This document shows, one piece after another, positions 1-8,107 of a stretch of DNA of 33,858 nucleotides. Position numbers and translations under genes: made by a program. Numbering within the stretch: the first letter of the stretch is position 1; each line of letters opens with the position of its first letter. Location: NCBI GenBank assembly GCA_965372135.1, contig CBDVBD010000016.1, forward strand, positions 1-33,858, read 5' to 3'. A model generated the notes under the pieces. That model did not search any database. It worked only from the letters and a program-made list of their open reading frames with translations, and had not been told where the DNA came from. This DNA comes from CBDVBD01 sp965372135 (GTDB taxonomy: Bacteria > Electryoneota > RPQS01 > CBDVBD01).

Positions 1-16
1 GTAAGGGGAAGGAATT

Positions 17-1273
17 ATGGTTAAATGTCAGGCATTAATAGGGATAGTAATGCTGATGTGGGGATGGTGCGCGGAAGCTTACGGGGAAAGCTATGTGCTG
101 AACCTGGAAGATTGTACATGGATTGATGGGGATGGAAATCCGCGGACAAAAGCGGAATTGAATGCGATTTTAGAGAATCATTCCAAATGGATTCATAAAT
201 TAAGTGAGCTAGTAAAAAAAAGCAAAGAAGAAAATGAAAGTCCAAATATTGTAGAACTTAGATTTCTTGAATATTTAAATTATGGAACAGGTTCATTACC
301 GGACTTAACTCAAAGAGAACTGGATGAACTATCCAAGGACACTCTTCGTTGCAGGTTTAGTTCAGCAAAATTGCCTGGACTAATCATAAATAACGCATCA
401 CTTATGGGAGCGATCTTAGATAGATCAATATTGTGGCACATCAATTGGAGTAAAGTAGACTTAAGGGGTGCTGACTTCAGGTGCGCTAGGTTGTATAAAG
501 GAAATTTAAGTAATGCAGATCTACGAGGCGCGAATCTGACAGGTTCAAATCTAGTAAGCACAAATTTAGCGGGGGCACAATTACGAAATGCCAATTTGTA
601 TGATGCAAGATTTGAACCAGAATCGTTGCCTGACCCGAAGGATATTGCATTTGCTAAGAATTTGGAATTTATGACATATATAGAGAATCCAGCGTCCCTT
701 ATTCAATTGAGACAAGAGTTATTCAACACAGGTTTTAAAAGGCAAGCGAAACTGGTGAATGAAGTACTACATGGGAACGATCCAAGCTATGCCAAAAAGT
801 GTTTAAAAAAGATATTCTTTGACATAACCTGTAAATATGGAGTGTGGTGGGCGTTCCCTTTCTTTTATATTCTAATCGCTGGAATTATATCGACAATTCT
901 CTATTTCTTTGCTATTGACAATAAGGGGCAAACGGGGATTTTTATAGTTACACCGTTCGTAAAACGTAATAGAATGAACAACTCCGAATTTTATATACGG
1001 AAGTTGTCAAGTTATCGTCTTTTAGGATATAGACGTAATCCCACGTGGAGGAAGGTACGTATTGCTTTGCTTTTTAGTCTAATGAGTTCGCTGAGAGTAG
1101 GTTTTCGTGAATTTAGTCCTATAGAGTGGTTAAGAATGTTGCAACATAGAGATTACGAACTTATAGCCCGCGGTTGGCCAAGAAGAATTTCAGGAGTTCA
1201 GTCAGTGATAAGCATATATATGTTTGTAATGGTAATACTTAGCCTGTTTGGTGGTGGATTCTTTAATTATTAA
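17..1273 (+). CDS. Pentapeptide-repeat membrane protein
   Basis: 418 residues. The N-terminus (1-23) looks like a signal peptide or anchor ending near AEAYG. Residues about 115-200 are pentapeptide repeats of the A(D/N)LxG type (VDLRGADF, NADLRGANL, TNLAGAQL, NANLYDARF), which by family knowledge fold as a right-handed beta-helix. The C-terminal half has a clear membrane helix at about 276-299 and another at about 393-415, separated by a basic stretch. Its end (GWPRRISGVQSVISIYMFV) resembles, from memory, the tail of pentapeptide/ion-channel-like membrane proteins, which is a weak lead. The start is supported by AGGGGAAGG just upstream, so the gene is complete. It is clearly more AT-rich than the genes after position 1374, which suggests separate acquisition. 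The function is unknown; a membrane sensor or channel with a beta-helix domain is an inference. Confidence 0.85.
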   Translation: MVKCQALIGIVMLMWGWCAEAYGESYVLNLEDCTWIDGDGNPRTKAELNAILENHSKWIHKLSELVKKSKEENESPNIVELRFLEYLNYGTGSLPDLTQRELDELSKDTLRCRFSSAKLPGLIINNASLMGAILDRSILWHINWSKVDLRGADFRCARLYKGNLSNADLRGANLTGSNLVSTNLAGAQLRNANLYDARFEPESLPDPKDIAFAKNLEFMTYIENPASLIQLRQELFNTGFKRQAKLVNEVLHGNDPSYAKKCLKKIFFDITCKYGVWWAFPFFYILIAGIISTILYFFAIDNKGQTGIFIVTPFVKRNRMNNSEFYIRKLSSYRLLGYRRNPTWRKVRIALLFSLMSSLRVGFREFSPIEWLRMLQHRDYELIARGWPRRISGVQSVISIYMFVMVILSLFGGGFFNY

Positions 1274-1310
1274 TTTAAATATTCATTCACTATATGCAGT
1301 AACACTTTTG

Positions 1311-1327
1311 CGGAACAAACGTTCAGA
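1311..1327. promoter_or_regulatory. Candidate TetR operator, copy 1
   Basis: CGGAACA-aa-CGTTCAGA, containing the dyad GAAC-N4-GTTC (1313-1324). The same 17-mer, differing only in the two central bases, occurs at 1988-2004 before the next gene. A TATAAT -10 box lies 10 bases downstream (1335-1340), so a bound repressor would cover the -35 region. TetR autoregulation through such a site is inferred. Confidence 0.65.
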
Positions 1328-1334
1328 TATGGAG

Positions 1335-1340
1335 TATAAT
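1335..1340 (+). promoter_or_regulatory. -10 box of the tetR-type gene
   Basis: A perfect TATAAT lies 33 bases before the ATG at 1374. No good -35 hexamer is visible at the expected 17-base spacing, because the operator-like dyad occupies that position. The RBS AAAGGA follows at 1361-1366. Confidence 0.5.
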
Positions 1341-1373
1341 GGGTATGATGGCGGCATATAAAAGGAAACAAGC

Positions 1374-1958
1374 ATGAGTCCAAGACAGAAGGAATTTGAT
1401 CCGGACGAAGCACTGGACAAGGCGATGCAGCTTTTCCGGCAGAAAGGGTACGAAGCCACGTCCATGCAGGATTTGGTGAGCGATATGGGGATCAACCGGT
1501 TTAGTATATACCAAACCTTTGGGGGGAAACACGAATTGTTTATGGCGGCATGCCAGCGATACCGGGATATGGTGGATCAGCAGATGATCGAACCGTTGAT
1601 CGACAGCGAATCTGGACTGGAAGGGATCCGGGAGTTTTTCCGTCGGCTGGTTCAAAGTACCGATTCACCTACCTCCCATTGGGGGTGTTTGATTACTAAC
1701 ACCACAGCGGAAAAGGCTGCGGGTGACTTGGAACTTCAGCGCTGCGTCCGGGATTTCTGGGAGCATTTGGAAGAAGCATTTTTCGGTGCACTGGTAAAGG
1801 CTCGGCAGGCAAAGGAAATATCCGCCGACCATAATCCGCAGAGTCTGGCGGAATTTCTGGTCAACGCAGTCAACGGAATCAACGTGTTACATAAAGTGTT
1901 CCAGGATTCGGGAAAAGTTAAGCGTATGGTAAATATAACGTTGGAAGTTTTGGATTAG
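1374..1958 (+). CDS. TetR/AcrR-family transcriptional regulator
   Basis: 194 residues, a normal TetR length. The N-terminal helix-turn-helix is clear: residues about 10-55 include ALDKAMQLFRQKGYEATSMQ, then DLVSDMGINRFSIYQTFGGK with the family's recognition-helix pattern and the conserved K-x-LF after it. The C-terminal ligand domain has the GCLITNTTAE motif seen in many one-component TetR regulators. The ATG has the RBS AAAGGA seven bases upstream. A 17-bp operator-like sequence lies upstream of this gene and again upstream of the following DinB-fold gene, so it probably represses both itself and that gene. The ligand is unknown; related regulators often respond to small reactive or toxic compounds. 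Confidence 0.92.
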   Translation: MSPRQKEFDPDEALDKAMQLFRQKGYEATSMQDLVSDMGINRFSIYQTFGGKHELFMAACQRYRDMVDQQMIEPLIDSESGLEGIREFFRRLVQSTDSPTSHWGCLITNTTAEKAAGDLELQRCVRDFWEHLEEAFFGALVKARQAKEISADHNPQSLAEFLVNAVNGINVLHKVFQDSGKVKRMVNITLEVLD

Positions 1959-1987
1959 ATTCGGGATGTGTTTTTTTTGCCCATTAA

Positions 1988-2004
1988 CGGAACAGTCGTT
2001 CAGA
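1988..2004. promoter_or_regulatory. Candidate TetR operator, copy 2
   Basis: CGGAACA-gt-CGTTCAGA, identical to 1311-1327 at 15 of 17 positions and with the same GAAC-N4-GTTC dyad (1990-2001). A -10-like TATTCT starts 11 bases downstream (2013-2018), almost the same geometry as copy 1. It gives the downstream DinB-fold gene its own regulated promoter. Confidence 0.65.
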
Positions 2005-2041
2005 AAACAAAATATTCTATATGTAACCTTAAGAGGAAACT

Positions 2042-2545
2042 ATGTTTACCAGTATCAATGATTTTGAGGAACGTTGGATAGGACAAGTGGCAGCGACCAA
2101 GAAGATTTTGGGGGTATTGACCGATCAGGCTTTGGGACAGCAGGTGGCGGATGACCATCGGACATTGGGACGGATGGCATGGCATATCGTTACTACAGTT
2201 CCCGAGATGATGTCACAGACCGGATTGTCGTTTGAGGGGATGAAAGAAGATGCGCCGATGCCGCAAACTGCGGAAGAAATTAAAGAATCGCATGAGACGG
2301 CATCCTCGGAGTTACTCAATCAAGTGAAAGCGAAGTGGGGGGATGAGGATTTGATGGTGGAAGATGACCTTTATGGGGAAAAGTGGAAACGGGGAACCAC
2401 GCTGCAAATCCTGATGGATCATGAAACGCACCATCGGGGGCAGATGACGGTGTTGATGCGGCAGGCGGGGTTGAAGGTTCCGGGGATTTTCGGACCATCC
2501 AAGGAAGAATGGGGGCAGTATGGGATGGAAGAACCGAAGATTTAG
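2042..2545 (+). CDS. DinB-fold metal-binding protein
   Basis: 167 residues with the DinB/YfiT four-helix-bundle pattern. The three expected metal-binding histidines are visible as H48 (RMAWHIV), H127 and H131 (MDHETHHRGQ), and the C-terminal PGIFGPSKEEW is typical of the family. Some members are thiol transferases (bacillithiol or mycothiol S-transferases) and many are uncharacterised stress proteins; a specific reaction cannot be assigned here. AGAGGAAAC gives a good RBS. The gene follows the TetR gene by 83 bases and carries a near-copy of its operator, so it is the likely regulatory target, probably a detoxification or stress protein induced when the repressor binds its ligand. Confidence 0.9.
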   Translation: MFTSINDFEERWIGQVAATKKILGVLTDQALGQQVADDHRTLGRMAWHIVTTVPEMMSQTGLSFEGMKEDAPMPQTAEEIKESHETASSELLNQVKAKWGDEDLMVEDDLYGEKWKRGTTLQILMDHETHHRGQMTVLMRQAGLKVPGIFGPSKEEWGQYGMEEPKI

Positions 2546-2613
2546 TTTTCGCATGAAAGCCCACCAGTGCAAATGGTGTTTAATAATATCGTTTTATCAG
2601 AATCGATTTGAGA

Positions 2614-2657
2614 AAAACCCAATTGTTAATTTCCTATTGGAATTGACGTTGGGTTTT
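2614..2657 (+). terminator. Possible terminator after the DinB gene
   Basis: The inverted repeat AAAACCCAA (2614-2622) / TTGGGTTTT (2649-2657) encloses 26 bases that could form a smaller inner hairpin (AATTtCC/GGAATT). There is only a weak T-rich tail (GTTATATT). The stem is AT-rich, so this is tentative. Confidence 0.4.
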
Positions 2658-2742
2658 GTTATATTAGGATGTTAGGTAGAGTGTAGATTTAGGTGGTTGG
2701 GGTCTTGAGGGTAATAAAACCAAGGGTAATACCAGGAATTGG

Positions 2743-3108
2743 ATGAGGATAACGGCGAGGGGGTTAGTAGTGTTGTGGGCGGGGTTTTGGATTTTCTTTG
2801 CGGTTGCCAGTGTGTTGAGTGAAGGGATCAGTACCACCGGGTTTTGGGTAGTGTGCGGGATGATCCTGGTTTTCGGAGGCAGCGCCGGTGTGGGTTGGAC
2901 TGGGAAACCGGTAGCGGCATGGTTGCTGATTGCAGAGGGGTTGGTAGTATTGATAGGCTATCCGTTGTGGATGGGCAGTCAGTTTCCTGTTATAACCATT
3001 GTGTCTGTTATTTTGACTATGGCGGTGCCGCCGTTGGTGTCCGGATCGATGATGTTGATATTATGGCAGAAATCGCGGGTAAAGGGTACTTCACCGCCTG
3101 ACAATTAA
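2743..3108 (+). CDS. Small four-helix membrane protein, unknown
   Basis: 121 residues, almost entirely hydrophobic. Four likely membrane helices lie at roughly 6-26, 33-50, 57-76 and 84-106, with short charged loops and a polar tail (KSRVKGTSPPDN). The ATG follows AGGAATTGG. I do not recognise the family securely; many short bacterial proteins have this layout. It lies 36 bases before the PAP2-phosphatase gene on the same strand and may be co-transcribed with it. No catalytic or binding motif is visible. Confidence 0.7.
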   Translation: MRITARGLVVLWAGFWIFFAVASVLSEGISTTGFWVVCGMILVFGGSAGVGWTGKPVAAWLLIAEGLVVLIGYPLWMGSQFPVITIVSVILTMAVPPLVSGSMMLILWQKSRVKGTSPPDN

Positions 3109-3144
3109 CTTGTTAGGTGGTTATATTAAGAGAGCAATATCGGT

Positions 3145-4074
3145 TTGTATTTTAGGTTTACCGTCTGGTTTATTGCCAGTCTATTTATGGCGATCATCCC
3201 AGTCCATGTAGCCGCTGTATCATTTTCTAAATCCGGTTTGTGGACACATTTACGTTATGATGGGGTGACGGCGATAGGTTCACCGGATTATTATCAGTGG
3301 GGGGTAAGCGGTGATCTTGTGGTACAGAACGCGCTGAAAAAGGTGGTGCGGGATGTGGGGTATGCCGCGAAGACTATAGTGATTGATATGGGGTATGTGT
3401 ACAGCGCGCCGGTTCGGATCACGCCGCGGAGTGCGTTGTGGACTGGAGGGATATTGGCGGTAGGGGGATTGATTTATGCCTATGACCAGGAAATATACGA
3501 CGCCATGAAGGATGTCGAATTCGACAGTTGGTATCGACCGGTTCGGGAAGTGGGGGAAGCATTCGAACCGTTTGGTTATATGGGATTTGCGAACAAGTAT
3601 TATATCGGGGCTTTTGTACTGGGGTATGTGACGGGGATCGAGCCGATGGTGTATATATCCGCCGACATTTTGGAGTCGTATGTTGTGGCGGGGGGATTGA
3701 AGAATGCGGCGACCATCGCTGTGGGAAGGCGGCGACCACATGAAAAGTTGGGACCGAGGAGTTTTAAGTTTAACGTCGGAACGTCGTTTCCATCGGGGCA
3801 TGCGTCCAGTATTGTGCAGTTGGCGGCGGTGATGTCGCACCATGTGGATTATCTGCCGTTTCAGGCGGTGATGTACGGAATTGCCGGGGCGGTGTGTCTG
3901 CAGCGGGTGACGTCGGATAACCATTGGGCGTCGGATGTGTATTTCGGTGCGGTGTATGGGTGGTTGATTACCCGGGAATTGTTGCGGCGGAATAGTGCAC
4001 GGCGCCTCAGGGTGGTGCCGGTTAGTTTTGACGGGGGGAATGGAGTGGGATTGGGAGTGATGGTTGGATTATGA
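3145..4074 (+). CDS. PAP2-family membrane phosphatase
   Basis: 309 residues; exported or membrane protein with an N-terminal hydrophobic segment (7-24). The PAP2/acid-phosphatase signature is present: RRRP at 195-198 (motif 1), SFPSGHAS with PSGH at 216-219 (motif 2), and R254-x5-H260-x3-D264 (motif 3, with Q253 where the consensus has Ser). The usual motif-1 lysine (KX6RP) is not in register; K186 lies four residues too far upstream and T190 takes the expected place. The family removes phosphates from lipids such as undecaprenyl pyrophosphate or phosphatidate; the substrate is unknown here. The start is TTG, with AAGAGAG upstream; an ATG at 3187 is the alternative but would cut into the hydrophobic N-terminus. 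Confidence 0.85.
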   Translation: MYFRFTVWFIASLFMAIIPVHVAAVSFSKSGLWTHLRYDGVTAIGSPDYYQWGVSGDLVVQNALKKVVRDVGYAAKTIVIDMGYVYSAPVRITPRSALWTGGILAVGGLIYAYDQEIYDAMKDVEFDSWYRPVREVGEAFEPFGYMGFANKYYIGAFVLGYVTGIEPMVYISADILESYVVAGGLKNAATIAVGRRRPHEKLGPRSFKFNVGTSFPSGHASSIVQLAAVMSHHVDYLPFQAVMYGIAGAVCLQRVTSDNHWASDVYFGAVYGWLITRELLRRNSARRLRVVPVSFDGGNGVGLGVMVGL

Positions 4075-4159
4075 TGCGAGCAAGCGAGTAAGTTTGTGTC
4101 GGGTGGCGGCATCCTACGGGACACACAGAGAGTTCAGAAAAATGATAAGTTAAAGTGAG

Positions 4160-7100
4160 ATGATAATGAATTTTCGAATCGCCATTTCATTTTTATTGAT
4201 GTTGCTGCTTTTGGGATTAGGACAACTGGCAGCGGCGGACACTCATCTGAAAGTCGGAGTGTATCAGAACAAGCCCAAGGTGTTCGTGGATCAGGAGGGG
4301 AATGCTCAAGGGTTCTTTATCGATATTATTGAGTATATCGCTGGGGTTGAAGGGTGGACGGTGGAATACGTCCCCGGTAACTGGGAGCAATGTTTGGAAC
4401 GACTGCGAGCCGGTGAGATCGATTTGATGGTGGACATCGCCTTTTCGGAGGAACGGGCGGAAATTTACGATTACCAGAATTTAACGGTAGTAAATAATTG
4501 GGCTCAGCTCTATGTACGGGGTGAAGATATTCCATCAATACTGGATTTGGAAGGGAAGAAGGTGGGGGTATTGACTGGGGATATCTCTTACCAGCGATTC
4601 CAGGAACAGTTGGAACTGTTCGGAGTCGAGGTGGAATTTGTGGAGGTTAAAAAATTTATCGATATCTTTCAAATGTTGGAAGAGCACAGCGTGGATGCAG
4701 GGTTAATCAGCCGGTTGTTCGGGGTGGAATATGAGGGGGATTTTTCGGCAGAACGGTCGCCGATAATCTGCTGTCCGATGGAGCTGCGTTTTGCGGCGCC
4801 TAAGGGAAAAAACCGGCTGGTGTTGGACGTGATCGACCAGCATTTGGCGGAATTGAAGGTGGATAAGGGGTCGGAGTATTACCAGGCTCAGGAGCGGTGG
4901 TTGGGGGAGGAGTTCAGTATGGCAACGCCGATTCCGCACTGGATATGGTGGACATTGGGATCATTGGCGGCATTTGCATTGATATTATTCCTGCATCATA
5001 ACGTATTACATGCCCGCTTGCACTTCATGACGGCAGAACTGAGGAAAAAGAACACAGCGCTGGAGGGTGAAATTCAAGATCGGGTAAAAGCGGAAGAGGA
5101 GCTTCGGAATTATCAAAAGCATTTGGAAGAAATGGTGGAAGATCGTACTCGGGATTTAAGTGAAAGCCGGACGAAATATAAACTTTTGGCGGATAATGTG
5201 TCCGACACGATTTGGACGATGGATTTGAATACCCGGTTTACCTATGTCAGCCCATCGGGTTTCAGGATGTCTGGGTACACGGTGGAGGAGATGAAGGGGA
5301 AGACGTTAGCTGATATGTTAACACCGGCATCGTTGGCAGTGGCGATGCAGTCCATGCAGGAGCGGTTTGAGGATCCTGATGCGCCTGATACGGTGAGTTT
5401 GGAATTGGAAATGATAAAGAAAGACGGGACAACAATTTGGGCGGGAGTGTCGTCCACGATTATGCGAGATGAAGAGGGGAATGTCACTGGATTATTGGGC
5501 GTAACTCGGGATATTTCTGACCGGAAGGCAGCGGAAGAAGCACTCAGGGTGTCGGAGGAGAAGTTCCGAAATATTGTGGAATCCTCGCCGATGGGGATGC
5601 ATATGTACCATTTGGAGGAAGATGACCGGTTGGTGTTTGTGGGATCTAATCCAGCCTCGGACAGGATACTGGGAATGGACAACACGCAGTTTGAGGGGAT
5701 GACGATTGAGGAGGCGTTTCCCGGGATTACCATGACGGAAGTGCCGGACAAGTATCGGGAAGTGGCATCCACCGGGAAACCGTGGCAGACGCAGGAAGTC
5801 AGTTACGAGGACGAGAAAATCCGTGGTGCATTCGAGGTACATGCGTTTCAGACGGCGCCAGGGAAGATGACTGCCGCGTTTTTGGACATCACCGACCGGC
5901 AACGGGCGGAAGAGGCGTTGAAGGAAAGCGAAGAACGATATCGCAGCATTTTCGAGAATGCCACCATGGGGATTTTCCGGACTACGCCGGGAGGGCGGGT
6001 GTTGACAGCCAATCCTGCGACAGCTAAAATGATGCGGTATGATTCGGTGCAGGAGGTATTGGATACGGTTACAAATTTGTCGGAGCAGGTCTATGAAAAT
6101 CCGAAAGATCGGCAGAAGGTGTTGGAGATGATGCAGGAAAAGGGGCAGGCGTCGGCCGAGGTTCGACTGAAGCGGAAGGACGGAACTTCGATCGATGCGC
6201 AATTGAAAATGTGGGTTGTGCAGGACGAGGACGGGGGAGTGCGATTTATAGAGGGTTTTATCGATGATATTACGGCAAGAAAGGAAGCCGAAGAGAAAAT
6301 AAAGATCTATCAACGCATTTTCATGTCCACCAGTGACGGAATTGCAATTTATGATATGGAGGGGTATGTGATAGACATGAATCCTTCAATGGAGAAGGCA
6401 CTTGGGATGTCTGTAGATGAGATTAGAGGGAAACATCCCGATGAATTTTCACCGATGGAGCACAAAGAAACAATGATAAAGGAAATTGAAAAACAGGTTA
6501 GAGAGTCCGGTGAATTTCGAGGGGAAGCTAGTTATTTAACAAAGGATGATACCAGGACGTATGCTGATTTGTCGGTGTTTCCCATTACTCATAAAGATGG
6601 ATCTGGATGTCTAGTGGGGATTGGTAGGGATATTACGGAACGGAAGGAAGCGGAAGAGAAGATAAAGAAAACCAATCAGGAATTACAGACCGCGCTTAAA
6701 GATCTAAAAGCGACTCAAACCCATTTGGTGCAGTCGGAAAAGATGGCGTCGTTGGGGCGGTTGGTGGCGGGAGTAGCGCATGAATTCAACAATCCGATTG
6801 GGGCGGTGCAGAGCAGTAACGACACGTTGAAGAATAGTATTGGGAGGTTAGTGACGTTGTGTGCGCCGATTGTGGAGGAGAAAGTTCCGGAAAAAAAGCA
6901 GCTTGCAAAGTTGATGAAGGTGATTCGGGACGCCAATCAGGTGATCGAAAACGGCACCGAACGGGTGGCTCTGATCGTCCGGCGGATGAAGGCGTTTGCC
7001 CGGCTGGATGAAGCGGATTGGCAGTTGGCAGACCTGCATCAGTGCATCAATGACAGCCTGCATTCCTTGCCGCGTGGGTGGGATGAACGGATTACGATAC

Positions 7101-7462
7101 GGAGGGATTTTGGGGAATTGCCGATGGTTGCGTGTTATCCGGCGCAGGTGAATCAAGTGTTGCACACTGTGTTGAATAATGCGGGGGCAGCGATCGAGGG
7201 GAAAGGGGAAATCCGAATTGAGACGGCAGTGGCGGGAGATGATGTTGTGATTACGGTGGAGGACAGCGGGGGAGGGATACCGAAAAAAGAATTAGAAAAG
7301 ATTTTTGATCCTGGGTACACTACGAAAAGCCGGGGGGTGGGCACCGGATTGGGATTGGCGATCAGTTATCAGATTATGGAAGAACATAAGGGGAGTATTG
7401 AGGTGGACAGCAAACCGGGGAAGTGGACGGAGATTCGGTTACGATTTCCGACTGGAAATTGA
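4160..7462 (+). CDS. Sensor histidine kinase: SBP_bac_3, four PAS, HisKA, HATPase
   Basis: 1100 residues. A signal peptide (1-25) is followed by a periplasmic solute-binding domain of the SBP_bac_3 type (about 28-255; LKVGVYQNKPKVFVDQEG, GKKVGVLTG), as in BvgS/EvgS kinases. One membrane helix (about 261-282) leads to a coiled coil and four PAS domains (about 336-455, 466-580, 590-710 and 716-835), each closing with a D(I)(T/S)xRKxAEE-type linker. The kinase core has H874 in the H-box (GVAHEFNNPIG), the N-box LNNAGAAI, EDSGGGIP, FDPGYTTK and GTGLGLAIS. This H-box (HEFNNP) is typical of NtrB/DctB-like kinases. It should autophosphorylate at H874 on ligand binding, but no response regulator or receiver domain is adjacent, so the partner is elsewhere. 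An in-frame ATG at 4166 is an alternative start. Confidence 0.95.
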   Translation: MIMNFRIAISFLLMLLLLGLGQLAAADTHLKVGVYQNKPKVFVDQEGNAQGFFIDIIEYIAGVEGWTVEYVPGNWEQCLERLRAGEIDLMVDIAFSEERAEIYDYQNLTVVNNWAQLYVRGEDIPSILDLEGKKVGVLTGDISYQRFQEQLELFGVEVEFVEVKKFIDIFQMLEEHSVDAGLISRLFGVEYEGDFSAERSPIICCPMELRFAAPKGKNRLVLDVIDQHLAELKVDKGSEYYQAQERWLGEEFSMATPIPHWIWWTLGSLAAFALILFLHHNVLHARLHFMTAELRKKNTALEGEIQDRVKAEEELRNYQKHLEEMVEDRTRDLSESRTKYKLLADNVSDTIWTMDLNTRFTYVSPSGFRMSGYTVEEMKGKTLADMLTPASLAVAMQSMQERFEDPDAPDTVSLELEMIKKDGTTIWAGVSSTIMRDEEGNVTGLLGVTRDISDRKAAEEALRVSEEKFRNIVESSPMGMHMYHLEEDDRLVFVGSNPASDRILGMDNTQFEGMTIEEAFPGITMTEVPDKYREVASTGKPWQTQEVSYEDEKIRGAFEVHAFQTAPGKMTAAFLDITDRQRAEEALKESEERYRSIFENATMGIFRTTPGGRVLTANPATAKMMRYDSVQEVLDTVTNLSEQVYENPKDRQKVLEMMQEKGQASAEVRLKRKDGTSIDAQLKMWVVQDEDGGVRFIEGFIDDITARKEAEEKIKIYQRIFMSTSDGIAIYDMEGYVIDMNPSMEKALGMSVDEIRGKHPDEFSPMEHKETMIKEIEKQVRESGEFRGEASYLTKDDTRTYADLSVFPITHKDGSGCLVGIGRDITERKEAEEKIKKTNQELQTALKDLKATQTHLVQSEKMASLGRLVAGVAHEFNNPIGAVQSSNDTLKNSIGRLVTLCAPIVEEKVPEKKQLAKLMKVIRDANQVIENGTERVALIVRRMKAFARLDEADWQLADLHQCINDSLHSLPRGWDERITIRRDFGELPMVACYPAQVNQVLHTVLNNAGAAIEGKGEIRIETAVAGDDVVITVEDSGGGIPKKELEKIFDPGYTTKSRGVGTGLGLAISYQIMEEHKGSIEVDSKPGKWTEIRLRFPTGN

Positions 7463-7718
7463 CAGAAAAATTCAAAAAATTGTGTTTTGTGCGAACTAAA
7501 TTGCAATTGCAGAGTCTAATAAGGTAGAACCCCTAATCCAGAGAGGATTTGAAAGGAAGTGATACCTTAAAACGACACCTGAATTGTTAGATTAGTACTG
7601 AAGAAAATGTCTCGTGTTTAGTAGTGTGGTTGGTTTGTGAGTGAGTGCCTTGTCTTGCTCGACCTCCGGCAGGAACATTATTGGACGGAGCCGGTCAAAA
7701 TGAACTGAGAGGTCTGCA

Positions 7719-7988
7719 ATGCAAGAGAATAGACTTTATGTCGGAAATTTAAACTATGCCTGCACCAATGAACAACTATCAGAATTGTTCGCCGATCATG
7801 GCATGGTCAAAGATGTGACAATCATCGAAGGGCGTGGATTCGGATTTATAGAACTTGAAAACGCCCAAGAAGCTGAAGCCGCAAAGGAAGCGTTGAACGA
7901 CACCGAATTCTTAGGCAGAACATTGCGTGTCAACGAAGCGCATCCGCCGAAAGATAAAAATCAGAGCGGTTTTAATCGACCAAATTAG
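7719..7988 (+). CDS. RRM-domain RNA-binding protein
   Basis: 89 residues, a single RNA-recognition motif. RNP2 is LYVGNL (6-11) and RNP1 is RGFGFIEL (39-46), with the aromatic residues that stack on RNA; the helices and final strand (GRTLRVNEA) are also present. The C-terminal tail is short and polar (KDKNQSGFNRPN) rather than a long glycine-rich tail. Such proteins are common in cyanobacteria and FCB bacteria and often act in cold or stress RNA handling; the specific role is not visible. GAGAGG lies eight bases before the ATG. The gene stands alone, with a 256-base gap upstream and a hairpin with a T-run downstream. Confidence 0.92.
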   Translation: MQENRLYVGNLNYACTNEQLSELFADHGMVKDVTIIEGRGFGFIELENAQEAEAAKEALNDTEFLGRTLRVNEAHPPKDKNQSGFNRPN

Positions 7989-8048
7989 ACGATTTCTTAC
8001 CAATAACATAGTTTGAACTCCAACCGTCATTTGCTTTTATGGTGAGGG

Positions 8049-8077
8049 AACGGGAGGAGTTCACTCTGTCCGTTTTT
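8049..8077 (+). terminator. Possible terminator after the RRM gene
   Basis: AACGG (8049-8053) pairs with CCGTT (8070-8074), with an inner GAG/CTC pairing around a TTCA loop, followed by TTTTT (8073-8077). The stem is short with an internal mismatch, so this is tentative. Confidence 0.35.
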
Positions 8078-8107
8078 GAAGTTAGCAAGAGAATCTTAGG
8101 GTAAATT

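Noticed and set aside
3280..3924. 214-codon open frame opposite the PAP2 gene
   Set aside because: Shadow frame; the + strand has all PAP2 motifs.
5492..6313. 273-codon open frame opposite the sensor kinase
   Set aside because: Antisense shadow of a GC-rich gene with clear PAS domains; low-complexity His/Leu/Arg composition and no RBS.
7660..7695. CCGGC/GCCGG pairing in the 5' leader of the RRM gene, considered as a cold-sensor or riboswitch
   Set aside because: Only five base pairs with a 19-base loop; too weak to call.
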